Notes under the pieces: model-generated
What the model was told of the DNA's origin: nothing
What the model saw: the letters and a program-made list of their open reading frames with translations, nothing else
Database searches by the model: none
Position numbers and translations under genes: made by a program
Origin: Cyclobacteriaceae bacterium
GTDB lineage: Bacteria > Bacteroidota > Bacteroidia > Cytophagales > Cyclobacteriaceae
Direction: 5' to 3'
Assembly: GCA_020832305.1 (NCBI GenBank)
Contig: JAFIEV010000044.1
Span: 62,001 to 126,000, forward strand
Length of the DNA: 64,000 bases
Shown here: in pieces, positions 45,327 to 55,393 of the stretch
Layout: the number at the start of each line of letters is the position of its first letter
Numbering within the stretch: position 1 is the first letter of the stretch

Positions 45327-48300
45327 TTATCTCACCAGGTTTATATGGCCACTCAGTTGATTGGCTTCAATTCTGTCATTTAACAGTATGGTATAAAAAT
45401 ACGTATCTGTCGGAAGCGCCCGTCCATTTTTGTCAGTGCCTGCCCAGTTTTGGGGATACCCTCTTGAATGAAAAACTTCATTGCCCCATCTGTCAAAGAT
45501 CCTGACCACGCAATTAGGATACAAATCTATATTTTCTATAATCCATTCATCATTCAGGCCATCGTTGTTAGGGGTAATGGTGTTGGGCATAATAATATCT
45601 CTCAATACCCTTACCGGTATTTCTGCATAGGCTTCACAACCATTTGCACCGATTCCTCTAACCACAAAAACAGTACTCTGGTCCGGACGAACGGTGATGA
45701 AGTCTGCACCGGGATCATTTACCAGTTCTTCAGGTGACCACTCATACTGCATGGCGCCACTTACTGAAAGTTGAAGTGACTCTCCGAATACTATGACCTG
45801 CTCTTGAGGCACCAAAAGCTCAGGTATGGCTTTAACAATTGCCTCTGCCGTTGCTTTATCACTTTCGCAATGTCCGTTAAATGCAGAAACAAAAAATGCG
45901 GTACTATTGGTCAAGGCTGTTGTTGTAAAAAACCTGTCGTTGCTTTCGGCAATATTTCGATCAAGGTCGCCTTCTCTATACCATCTGAAAATATCCCTGG
46001 ATCCGCCTCCGGCTTCAAGTGTAAGGGTACCGGGACCGCATCTCTCTGCCGATATTGCAGCGGGAATAGCCGGTACCGGAAATACACTTACTTCAAAGGT
46101 ATTGGAAGCAGTGGTACTGCCACACATATTAGTAACTATCAACCCAAATACTCCCTGACGGTTAACCCTTAGATTTTCACGTACAGAAGAATAAGACAGC
46201 CCATCCCTAAACCATTCAAAGGAATAGTCCTGATCAAAAAAGACATTGGTTTTTAGTTCTATCCAATCGCCTGCACATATTTTACCATCCCCGGGTGCGG
46301 TTATGTTAAAAGCCTCAGGTACATCCATAACTTCAAGAAACACCTCATTTATGCGTGTACAGTTGCCTTTCCGGGTCTCTACTGAATACAAACCCTGTGT
46401 TTCTGCTGTAAAAGTCGATTCTGTACTTCCATCCTGCCATAGGTATGATTCAGCATCATTCCCGGCATCAAAAACAATAGAATTTCCTTCACATATGCGT
46501 TGATCCCCACCGAGTTCTACTATCGGCAGAGGATTAAAGAATATTTCTATGGAATCGGAAGCAATGCAGCTGCTTTTTTGGATCTCAAGCGTATAAATGC
46601 CGGGCATCTCAATCATTATTTCAGAGGTTTCTGCACTGGTACTCCAACGATACGAAACATCTTCGATATCTGTACCTATAACAACTTCATCATTTTCACA
46701 AACGGTAATATCTTCACCGAGATCAGGCAAAGGCATTTGTAAAGACAAAACACGTACAGTATCGGTTTTGCTACAGTTACCTATCGATAAACTTGCCTGG
46801 TAAATTCTTGCCTCCGTTGCTTCTATGCTGTGGGTTGCTTCTCCGGTATCCCATAAGATGTCGAAGTAATCATTTGGATTAACCACGGTAACACTTGCTT
46901 CATTTGAACACAAAACTGGGTTATCAGTGCCTAGAAATCCATCAGGTATTTTTGGTCGGACAATAACCAGACGGCTTATGGAATCAGTATTGTCATTTAC
47001 CATATTCGACACTACAAGAGAAACCATATATTCCACACTTTGGTCAGGCTCGGATGGGAATACAAATGCCGGGGCAAGCTCTTCAGAAGTAGCATCATTT
47101 AAACCAAAATACCACTTATATTGAATCAGGTCTCCCTGGCTGCTTTCATTTACAAACTGTATGGTATCATTGTCACAGAATGCGTCATAGTCAAAGGCTG
47201 CAACCGGCTGGAAAGGGTCAATAGGTGTACAATCCGGAATGGCTGTAGGCCTGGATCTTACCGAAAGGCCGATATTACCGGAAGCAGAGGCAGGTACCAC
47301 CACCTGTACAAAATAATCACCACTTTGCATGCAAGGGAGTGTAAAGGCTGAAAGGGCATCTGTATTACAAGGACCGGCCGTCATAAAATCACAAGCCCCA
47401 TATAATACGCGGTAGCGGATTTCATCATTACGGGCATTGGTGTTGTTTCTGAGATCGAAGTCGAGGTCCATATTTACAGAAGCATCGAAAACGACTTTAA
47501 ACCATGCCGATTTATAATTTTCAGGTCCAAAAAGGCAACCCAGGTTACTGCCGTTTTCTCCAAAACTGCCGCCGAAGGTATTACAGGCAATATTTGCTGT
47601 TGCTGTGGCCGTTTCATTTTCAAAAAGATTAAATGTAGAAGGACTACCACATCCATCACCATTGGTCTGATTGTATACTATGACCGGATTCTGAAAGTCC
47701 AATGGAGCCGCATTGCATCCTGTCAGCATGATGTAATACCGGCCAGGTTCTACACAACTTTGGCCCCAATTGAGGCTGTTGATGCGTACGGTACTTAAAG
47801 AACCCGCAGGAATCAATCCATTGGATGATGAGTCTCCGGGTATAATCTGCTTGTATAAAATGATATCCCGGGCATCGAAACCAACCAGATTGCCATTAGA
47901 TTCAATGATATAATTTAATGTGCCACTGTTTACCAGTGTAAAAGTATACCAAATTGTTTTTTCACCACATGGATTTTGATCGGTCTGAGCCCTTGTGGCA
48001 CAAATAAATGATCCGGGGTAACCACGATATTCACCATTGCTAAGCGGCTCCAGGGCATAATCAGGCCCGGCACTTACCGTACTTCCTATTACATTTGCAT
48101 TTGTAAAGTGATCAAAGCTAATATCCTCGGTCTCAATTTCCTCATAGGATATCCCTACATCCACTATCAGGTTGGGATACATATTAGAGGCCACTGCTGC
48201 GAAATGTGAATCTACCAAAATGTAATACCTAGTCGGTTTTTTGTCACCACAATCAGCTTTTGAAAAACTGAGGTTCTGAACTGTCCCACCGGTATTGCAA

Positions 48301-51300
48301 CTGGCCCTTGCGACTTCACGGAGGCCGCTGTTTAGGGTGGAGTCAATTTTTCCTTCTACCCGAAGATTTTCAAAATCAATGGTTCCATCTTCATCACTGC
48401 TAAATACCCTTACAGAGAAGGTGTTTTGATTACCCGGCTTAAGCTCAGCTCCATGCAGACGCACCTGCACATTTACATTACCGTGTTCTTCCAGTACAAA
48501 GGTATACCATAAGTTTCTTCTTACAGGCACAGAACTGACGCCCAATCCGGCAAACAAAGCATGCTGATTTTCCTGATATAATCTGGCATTGTATTCTGTG
48601 GTGTTACAGATTTCCGGCGGATCACTTTCCTGTGCGCCGGTAGTACAGTAAATGATGTCGGTGCTTGGCACCCATGCCGGATTGTCGGGATGCTGATCAC
48701 CTGGTTTTCCATAATACAATAGGCCATCAGGTGGTATTAGACCAAAATCATAAGCCTGGGCAGCATGATCAAACCGGGAAGTACCAGTCGATTCAACAAT
48801 CAATACAGGAGCCAGTTCTTTTTGAAGTGCCTGCTCCGTAGCAAATATCACTATGGTATAAAATCCTGGCTCCAGGCTACATAGCTCTGCAGAATTATTG
48901 GTAAACAACAGTCCCTTGCCTGAGTAGCATGGTTGTAACGGTGGTCTGGAGACCATAAGCGATGAATCCTCTCTCACATCAAAATCATACACGACCACGG
49001 CATGCATAACTTCTGTAAGGCCGCTGATGCGTACATTACTGGGTTTGGTGATTTCAAAAACATAGTAGGCGGTACGGTTGAGTTCTTCGGAGCATGCAGG
49101 AATCGGATGTCCCTCAAAAGGGAGGTCATCAATACAACTGAACAGTTCTGGCTCCAATTGATATCTTGTTTCAGTTACCGGATAACCATCTGCAGTCGTT
49201 TGCTCCACCCAATCTTTGACCCCATCAAAATAAGCTTTATGTGGTCGGTTAAACCGGGGCTCAATAGGTTCAACAGCAGCTATAATGATCTGATTTTCTT
49301 TTCCTGTATCCTGTATTCTCCGGTCATTATCTTCAAATGATATGCCTGTACCGTAGGATACAATGGTATACCAGCCCGGCTGCAACAGACTGCAATCAGA
49401 GGTAACCACCGAATCGAGTCGCACACAGCCCATTTCCTCAAAAATAAAATCATTAAAAGGACGAAGGTTTTCTGTTGCAATGGAAGCACGCCCTTCGAAA
49501 AGACCAAAATCACCTCCTCTTACACCATTCTGCAGGCTGAGTATGGAAATACGGGTGGGTTCCGAAACCTCAAATTCCCGAAAAATCATTTTGGTTTCGC
49601 TCGCATCGCTGCAAATTCCTGGCAGGTTAATCCCATTGTTGGTACAGGTAAATACATCAGTATCAGAGGAAATGGCTTGGCTAAGGGTGATGTTACCCAG
49701 GTTTTCAGCCCTGTTTCTGGCATCGAACTTTGCGTCAAGTGGCCGGTATGTTATTTTGCTTATTTGCCCCAGGTCTGTATGGCCGCTATTGCCGCCTGTT
49801 ACAAGTGTAAAATCTCCTCCATTGCTAAGGCATGTGCCGAGTGTCATCTCCATTTGCGATTGTAAATAGCAATCTGAAACCGGAATAAGGCCTTCTATGG
49901 AGCCTCCTGGAAAAAGTTGTGCGCCAGCTATGGCAAGATTATCTGCATTACCCTGAAAAAGTCTCAGAGATATTTGATTATTTGCCGGGACATTGCGGCT
50001 GATGGTACTAACCACTTCTAACAGCCCCTGCTGATTTGCTGGGGCAGAAAATATTCGGTACATAGCTTTGGTATGTTGCCCGGCAACACCTTCAGATTTG
50101 CACAAAAGATCAGCAGGAACAGGTGTATCTATACAAGAAAAGAAATCCTGGGCACTGATATTTCCCACATTGGTTTGCAAGACTGCCGGAAAATTCCCTA
50201 TCCGCTCATAGCTGCCTGCATCCAGCAGATTAAAATTTGATTGGTTAAGTAATTTATACCCTCTTACATCGAAATTAACCCTTCGACCGAACCATCCATA
50301 CATTTTGTCATCATAACCCGATTTGCCTGAAGCCGCAGCAAACACCTGTACCAGGTATTTACCGGCAGGCAAACAGGAGGCCCGGCCTTCTGTAGTTGAA
50401 GCAATCGTAAAAGATTCTTTCAGGTTATTGTTGGTCAGGCCTGTACAGCCCGCAGAGGGATCTCCCTCATAAACCCTGAAATGCAAAGGATGCAATTCAG
50501 AAACCGGATAAATGGCATTTGCAGGGGTGGTATACCTAATACCCACGTTGGCTTGTTCTGAAAGTTCGAAAGTAAACCAGGTATTCAGGGAATAATTTAC
50601 CTGCTGATCTGAAATAGTGAAATTAATACCGCCCGGTCCATGTAAATTGGCACAAGCATTTTCATTGTCTATCTGTCCATTGCAGGCAAAATAATCATCC
50701 AATTTTACAGATGCCCCGTTATTTGTAAGTGGCAAAACCCCTAAGTCACTTGCTGGGCTAAAAAGCGTACCACTCAGACCAGGTGATTTAGTCAAACCAA
50801 ACCCCCTGGAACGCAAAACCACTTTTATGTCTTCTTCACTATCATTAGGAAATAACAATGTAAAGCTGTAGGTAGTATTTGGTTTTATTTCACAATCCGG
50901 CATAAAGGCTGCCTGCAACTTAAATCGTTCATTTTCCAATACATTATCAGCAAGGTCAAATTCTAACGGTATGCAGGCCCCGACTTTTTGCAGGTTTGCC
51001 GGCAATGCAGAAGTCACATCCCCTTCGTAAAACTGCACGTAGGCCTTAAAGGGATTTTTTCTGAAAAACATAATTCCTGCACTATTTTGCAGGCTGCTTG
51101 CCACCTGTACCGATACAGTGCTAACATGATCCCCTGTGCTAAATGTATGCCAGGCAGACTGGGTATATAAAGATCTTTCTGAGGCTGGTAAACAATCGGT
51201 TTCAAAATTGCCTTCAATGGTCTGACAGCCTATGTTGTAATTAACGGTTTTTTCCATCTGCCCGGCCGCCCAGTCTGTCAATGGCCCAAAATTATATGCT

Positions 51301-51872
51301 TCAAATGGCCGGTCGTACTCAGGTAAAGTGCCCGGTCTCTCCACCTGAAGTTCCAAGAGTATTTCAGGCTCCTTATCGATAAAACCTATACCCTGTACCG
51401 ATGCAACCTGAATAAGATATTCTCCCGGACTGAGACAAGAATTTCTCGATTGACCCAGGGAAGCCAAAGGGGTTATTTTTGAGTCCTCGGCAGCCTTTAA
51501 ATCCGGAAAACAGTTTTCGGCTCGATAGACTGTAAAGCCGACTTGATTTTGACTTAACACATTGGAACCAACCGGCTCCCTTAGCGTCACTGCAACCTGA
51601 CGGGCGGTAGGCAAGGTAAATTTATACCATACCGATCTGCGATTTAACCCATTACCAGCTAAGGCCGGGTGGAAAAATTCATTATTCTGAACGGTAGCCT
51701 CGCGCATGTTTACCCTTTCTGAGGTGAAAATACCGGTTTGAAAGCCCTCCATGGTAATGGGTATACGCATTGCATTCTCGCAATTGTCGTTTGCCGGAGG
51801 CGCTGCATCCGTATAATTTGAAAATAATAACATAAACAGCATAAACCATGCTGAAACAAACTTACCCCTCAT
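45327..51872 (-). CDS. Giant secreted surface protein with type B sorting domain
   Basis: A 2181-residue exported protein with a signal peptide (about 1-24, ending TDA) followed by the common PPANDNCENA start. The first 1500 residues are beta-rich modules of about 150-200 residues that recur with an AYDFG/AYNFG-type motif and paired cysteines. Then come a PKD-like domain (about 1590-1660), three Ig-like repeats with CENDEV/CEGNSIVFDAG motifs, and the C-terminal sorting domain (last 90 residues, ITPNNDGLNDEW and IFDRWGNEVF). That end is the gliding-motility/type IX type B signal. It probably acts as a surface adhesin secreted by the PorP/SprF-like partner. The ATG at 51872 replaces a GTG one codon upstream. 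Confidence 0.88.
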   Translation of the reverse strand: MRGKFVSAWFMLFMLLFSNYTDAAPPANDNCENAMRIPITMEGFQTGIFTSERVNMREATVQNNEFFHPALAGNGLNRRSVWYKFTLPTARQVAVTLREPVGSNVLSQNQVGFTVYRAENCFPDLKAAEDSKITPLASLGQSRNSCLSPGEYLIQVASVQGIGFIDKEPEILLELQVERPGTLPEYDRPFEAYNFGPLTDWAAGQMEKTVNYNIGCQTIEGNFETDCLPASERSLYTQSAWHTFSTGDHVSTVSVQVASSLQNSAGIMFFRKNPFKAYVQFYEGDVTSALPANLQKVGACIPLEFDLADNVLENERFKLQAAFMPDCEIKPNTTYSFTLLFPNDSEEDIKVVLRSRGFGLTKSPGLSGTLFSPASDLGVLPLTNNGASVKLDDYFACNGQIDNENACANLHGPGGINFTISDQQVNYSLNTWFTFELSEQANVGIRYTTPANAIYPVSELHPLHFRVYEGDPSAGCTGLTNNNLKESFTIASTTEGRASCLPAGKYLVQVFAAASGKSGYDDKMYGWFGRRVNFDVRGYKLLNQSNFNLLDAGSYERIGNFPAVLQTNVGNISAQDFFSCIDTPVPADLLCKSEGVAGQHTKAMYRIFSAPANQQGLLEVVSTISRNVPANNQISLRLFQGNADNLAIAGAQLFPGGSIEGLIPVSDCYLQSQMEMTLGTCLSNGGDFTLVTGGNSGHTDLGQISKITYRPLDAKFDARNRAENLGNITLSQAISSDTDVFTCTNNGINLPGICSDASETKMIFREFEVSEPTRISILSLQNGVRGGDFGLFEGRASIATENLRPFNDFIFEEMGCVRLDSVVTSDCSLLQPGWYTIVSYGTGISFEDNDRRIQDTGKENQIIIAAVEPIEPRFNRPHKAYFDGVKDWVEQTTADGYPVTETRYQLEPELFSCIDDLPFEGHPIPACSEELNRTAYYVFEITKPSNVRISGLTEVMHAVVVYDFDVREDSSLMVSRPPLQPCYSGKGLLFTNNSAELCSLEPGFYTIVIFATEQALQKELAPVLIVESTGTSRFDHAAQAYDFGLIPPDGLLYYGKPGDQHPDNPAWVPSTDIIYCTTGAQESDPPEICNTTEYNARLYQENQHALFAGLGVSSVPVRRNLWYTFVLEEHGNVNVQVRLHGAELKPGNQNTFSVRVFSSDEDGTIDFENLRVEGKIDSTLNSGLREVARASCNTGGTVQNLSFSKADCGDKKPTRYYILVDSHFAAVASNMYPNLIVDVGISYEEIETEDISFDHFTNANVIGSTVSAGPDYALEPLSNGEYRGYPGSFICATRAQTDQNPCGEKTIWYTFTLVNSGTLNYIIESNGNLVGFDARDIILYKQIIPGDSSSNGLIPAGSLSTVRINSLNWGQSCVEPGRYYIMLTGCNAAPLDFQNPVIVYNQTNGDGCGSPSTFNLFENETATATANIACNTFGGSFGENGSNLGCLFGPENYKSAWFKVVFDASVNMDLDFDLRNNTNARNDEIRYRVLYGACDFMTAGPCNTDALSAFTLPCMQSGDYFVQVVVPASASGNIGLSVRSRPTAIPDCTPIDPFQPVAAFDYDAFCDNDTIQFVNESSQGDLIQYKWYFGLNDATSEELAPAFVFPSEPDQSVEYMVSLVVSNMVNDNTDSISRLVIVRPKIPDGFLGTDNPVLCSNEASVTVVNPNDYFDILWDTGEATHSIEATEARIYQASLSIGNCSKTDTVRVLSLQMPLPDLGEDITVCENDEVVIGTDIEDVSYRWSTSAETSEIMIEMPGIYTLEIQKSSCIASDSIEIFFNPLPIVELGGDQRICEGNSIVFDAGNDAESYLWQDGSTESTFTAETQGLYSVETRKGNCTRINEVFLEVMDVPEAFNITAPGDGKICAGDWIELKTNVFFDQDYSFEWFRDGLSYSSVRENLRVNRQGVFGLIVTNMCGSTTASNTFEVSVFPVPAIPAAISAERCGPGTLTLEAGGGSRDIFRWYREGDLDRNIAESNDRFFTTTALTNSTAFFVSAFNGHCESDKATAEAIVKAIPELLVPQEQVIVFGESLQLSVSGAMQYEWSPEELVNDPGADFITVRPDQSTVFVVRGIGANGCEAYAEIPVRVLRDIIMPNTITPNNDGLNDEWIIENIDLYPNCVVRIFDRWGNEVFHSRGYPQNWAGTDKNGRALPTDTYFYTILLNDRIEANQLSGHINLVR

Positions 51873-52261
51873 CACTGAATTATTCCTGGCTTTATAAATC
51901 TAAGGAAAAAGTTTTTTATATGGCTATTGCCATCTTAAAAACAGAACAACACACAAAAAAGTACAATAAAATATTTAAATCCAAACAATTTACCGCAAAT
52001 TATTTTTTTCTGCCATCAGGGTATATTTAGAAACACGGCCAAAGTTTGTATCTTCATACATCTATGTTATTTGTTCTTCAGACATACTTGTAGAATGAAC
52101 AATTTCATTTCTGATTTATCCAATCATTTATCTGTGTTTCAATATACTAGCCGAATGCTTATTCAATCTTTTTCAAAGATTCTAAAGATACTTTTTCAAA
52201 ATACGTATATTATAGTAATTTTGCCGGGATTTTTGAACTGCTAAAATCATACCTCAACAAG
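51873..52261. other. Divergent spacer upstream of carB
   Basis: A 389-bp AT-rich gap between divergent genes. It holds the likely carB promoter (52194-52223). I see no other supported feature and no clean minus-strand promoter for the surface-protein gene. Confidence 0.5.
52194..52223 (+). promoter_or_regulatory. Promoter of the carB operon
   Basis: A TTTC (-33-like) at 52194-52197 and TAATTTTG (exact -7 match) at 52216-52223, 18 bases apart. The leader would be about 32 bases. Confidence 0.45.
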
Positions 52262-55075
52262 ATGCCTAAAGACTCAAGCCTAAAATCAGTACTTATTATC
52301 GGAAGTGGTCCAATTGTTATTGGACAAGCCTGTGAATTTGATTATTCCGGTTCACAGGCTGCGCGTTCACTACGCGAAGAAGGGATAGAAGTTACCCTTA
52401 TCAATTCAAATCCAGCCACCATAATGACAGACCCGGTTACGGCAGATAATGTCTACCTGAAGCCATTGACCAAGCGGTCTATCATTGAAATCCTTGAAAA
52501 GCATAAAATTGATGCAGTTTTGCCAACAATGGGTGGACAAACTGCACTCAATCTTGCTATTGACTGTGACAAAGCCGGTATATGGGATAAGTATGGTGTG
52601 AAAATGATTGGTGTTGACATTAATGCCATAGAGACCACCGAAGACCGGGAAAAGTTCAGACTTAAGATGCATGAATTAGGCGTCAATGTTTGTAAAGGAA
52701 GAATTGCAACCTCTTTCCTTCAAGGTAATGAAATCGCACAGGAAATAGGATTTCCGCTAGTAATAAGGCCTTCTTTTACCCTTGGAGGTGCCGGAGGGGG
52801 CTTTGTGGAGACGGCAGATGAATTTGAAAAAGCCCTTACCAAAGGTTTGCATACTTCTCCCATTCACGAAGTATTGGTTGAACAAAGTATTCTGGGATGG
52901 AAAGAGTATGAGCTTGAACTACTGCGCGACAATATTGGAAATATCATTATCATTTGTTCTATTGAGAACTTTGATCCTATGGGCGTCCATACGGGCGATT
53001 CCATCACCGTTGCACCCGCTATGACTTTGCCGGATACCATATATCAGGAAATGCGTAACCTGGCGATTAAAATGATGAACGGCATTGGCATGTTTGCAGG
53101 AGGCTGTAATGTACAATTTGCGGTAAATCCAGAAGACGACACTATTGTAGGTATAGAAATTAATCCGAGGGTATCGAGATCTTCAGCCCTGGCGTCTAAG
53201 GCAACCGGGTATCCTATTGCAAAGATTGCGGCCAAACTGGCCATTGGTTACAATCTCGACGAGCTTAAAAACCAAATTACAAAAACCACCCCTGCATGTT
53301 TTGAGCCTGCCCTCGATTATGTAATTGTGAAAATCCCCAGATGGAATTTTGATAAATTCCACGGAGCAGATCGCCAGCTTGGGCTTTCCATGAAATCGGT
53401 GGGAGAAGTGATGGGCATAGGCAGAAACTTTCAGGAAGCCCTTCAGAAAGCATGTCAATCGTTGGAAATACGAAGAAACGGACTGGGTGCTGATGCCAAG
53501 GAATTCACTGATCGCGAAGGAATTTTGAAAAGCCTGGCCAAACCCAGCTGGAACCGTCTTTTCCATATCTACGATGCCTTTAAATTAGGTATCCCATTCA
53601 AAACCATTCAAAACCTGACAAAAATCGACAAGTGGTTTTTGGCCCAAATTGAAGATCTTATACATTTTGAAGCTGAGCTCCTTACGTATAAGCTCGACAC
53701 CATATCTTATGATTTGATGCTCACCGCAAAAAAGAAAGGATATGCCGACCGTCAGATTGCCCATTTGCTGGGTTGTCTGGAAAGTGAAGTATGGAACAAG
53801 AGAAATGAGATGGGTGTAAAGCGGGTATTCAAAATCGTTGATACTTGTGCTGCCGAATTTAAAGCAGATACGCCCTATTATTACAGCACCTTTGGAGAAG
53901 AAAACGAATCGATCAGCACCAATAATAAAAAAGTGGTGATTCTTGGATCAGGCCCTAACCGGATTGGACAGGGGATTGAATTTGACTATTGTTGTGTTCA
54001 TGGTGTATTAGCGGCGAGAGAGTGCGGTTATGAAACCATCATGATAAACTGCAACCCTGAAACTGTTTCTACTGACCCCGATATTTCAGATAAGCTGTAT
54101 TTCGAACCAGTATTCTGGGAACATATTTATGACATTCTCATTCATGAAAAACCTTTGGGGGTAATCGTGCAATTGGGCGGTCAAACCGCATTAAAACTGG
54201 CTGAAAAACTCAACCGCTATGGAATTAAAATATTAGGTACCGATTTCGAGTCACTCGATCTGGCAGAAGACCGAGGCAATTTCAGTACCCTGTTAAAAGA
54301 AAATGGCATTCCTTATCCCGAGTTTGGCACTGTTCAAAATGCAGATGAAGCGCTAGAATTAGCCAAAACCATAGGCTATCCGTTGTTGGTAAGGCCCTCT
54401 TATGTATTGGGTGGGCAAAGCATGAAAATCGTAATCAACGACAATCAGCTTGAAACGCATATTATTGATATTATGCGAAATATTCCAGGAAACCGGGTTT
54501 TATTAGACCATTTCCTGGAAGGTGCTATAGAAGCTGAAATTGATGCCATTTGCGACGGCGAAGAAGTTTACATTGTAGGGATCATGCAACACATAGAGCC
54601 GGCCGGGATTCATTCAGGAGATTCTAACGCTGTGCTGCCTCCTTTCAACTTAGGTGACTTTGTAATACAGCAAATGGAGGCCTACACTAAAAAAATAGCA
54701 CTTGCTTTAAATACAGTCGGTTTGATTAACATACAGTTTGCCATACAAAAAGATAAGGTTTATATTATAGAAGCCAACCCAAGGGCATCAAGAACCGTTC
54801 CTTTCATATGTAAAGCTTACGACGAGCCGTATGTAAACTATGCCACCAAGATTATGCTTGGTGAAAAGAAATTGAAAGATTTTAATTTCAACCCGAAGAA
54901 AAATGGGTATGCCATAAAAGAACCTGTGTTTTCTTTTGACAAATTCCCAAATGTTAACAAGGAACTGGGCCCTGAAATGAAATCTACCGGTGAATCAATT
55001 TATTTTATCAACGATTTGCTTGACGATTACTTTATTAAATTGTATTCCGAAAGAAATCTATATTTGAGTAAGTAA
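52262..55075 (+). CDS. carB: Carbamoyl-phosphate synthase large subunit, no MGS domain
   Basis: A 937-residue enzyme that makes carbamoyl phosphate from bicarbonate, ammonia and 2 ATP for pyrimidines and arginine. The two ATP-grasp halves are clear: SGPIVIGQACEFDYSGSQAA near 14-33 in the first and SGPNRIGQGIEFDYC near 560-580 in the second, each with its ATP-binding and carboxyphosphate residues. Typical CarB is about 1070 residues; here the chain stops where the C-terminal MGS-like domain, which binds UMP, IMP and ornithine, would begin. The stop is natural, with the next gene 11 bp on. The small subunit gene carA is not nearby. Confidence 0.95.
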   Translation: MPKDSSLKSVLIIGSGPIVIGQACEFDYSGSQAARSLREEGIEVTLINSNPATIMTDPVTADNVYLKPLTKRSIIEILEKHKIDAVLPTMGGQTALNLAIDCDKAGIWDKYGVKMIGVDINAIETTEDREKFRLKMHELGVNVCKGRIATSFLQGNEIAQEIGFPLVIRPSFTLGGAGGGFVETADEFEKALTKGLHTSPIHEVLVEQSILGWKEYELELLRDNIGNIIIICSIENFDPMGVHTGDSITVAPAMTLPDTIYQEMRNLAIKMMNGIGMFAGGCNVQFAVNPEDDTIVGIEINPRVSRSSALASKATGYPIAKIAAKLAIGYNLDELKNQITKTTPACFEPALDYVIVKIPRWNFDKFHGADRQLGLSMKSVGEVMGIGRNFQEALQKACQSLEIRRNGLGADAKEFTDREGILKSLAKPSWNRLFHIYDAFKLGIPFKTIQNLTKIDKWFLAQIEDLIHFEAELLTYKLDTISYDLMLTAKKKGYADRQIAHLLGCLESEVWNKRNEMGVKRVFKIVDTCAAEFKADTPYYYSTFGEENESISTNNKKVVILGSGPNRIGQGIEFDYCCVHGVLAARECGYETIMINCNPETVSTDPDISDKLYFEPVFWEHIYDILIHEKPLGVIVQLGGQTALKLAEKLNRYGIKILGTDFESLDLAEDRGNFSTLLKENGIPYPEFGTVQNADEALELAKTIGYPLLVRPSYVLGGQSMKIVINDNQLETHIIDIMRNIPGNRVLLDHFLEGAIEAEIDAICDGEEVYIVGIMQHIEPAGIHSGDSNAVLPPFNLGDFVIQQMEAYTKKIALALNTVGLINIQFAIQKDKVYIIEANPRASRTVPFICKAYDEPYVNYATKIMLGEKKLKDFNFNPKKNGYAIKEPVFSFDKFPNVNKELGPEMKSTGESIYFINDLLDDYFIKLYSERNLYLSK

Positions 55076-55086
55076 AGAAATAAGGC

Positions 55087-55350
55087 ATGTCTATCTTCAG
55101 GTTAATACTGTTCATAGTGATTCTGATTTTACTGATCAGAATGCTCAATTCCTTCTTTAAAGTTATTTTTGGCGTGTTTGGTCAACCCGAAAAAAGACAA
55201 GCACGTAACAATGGCGAAAGAGGGAAGGGTTCAGGTTTTTTCGGCAACCTGAAGATTGATTTTATGCCAAAGAAAAAAAAGAGCCGCACAGAGGATTTCA
55301 AAGGCGGAGAATATGTAGACTATGAGGAAATTAACGATTCCAAAAAATAG
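55087..55350 (+). CDS. DUF4834 small membrane protein
   Basis: An 87-residue protein with one N-terminal membrane helix (about 3-27) and a very basic, low-complexity cytoplasmic tail rich in Lys, Arg, Gly and Asp/Glu. It belongs to the DUF4834 family, which has no known function and is common in Bacteroidota. It follows carB by 11 bp and precedes accD by 43 bp, so it is probably part of the same transcript. Confidence 0.8.
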   Translation: MSIFRLILFIVILILLIRMLNSFFKVIFGVFGQPEKRQARNNGERGKGSGFFGNLKIDFMPKKKKSRTEDFKGGEYVDYEEINDSKK

Positions 55351-55393
55351 TTAAATGAAACAATGAAGAAGTTTTTCAACTAAATGATGCTTT

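Noticed and set aside
45327-51872. Frameshift or fusion in the giant surface gene
   Set aside because: The frame is open throughout, the modules are consistent, and both the signal peptide and sorting domain are in place.
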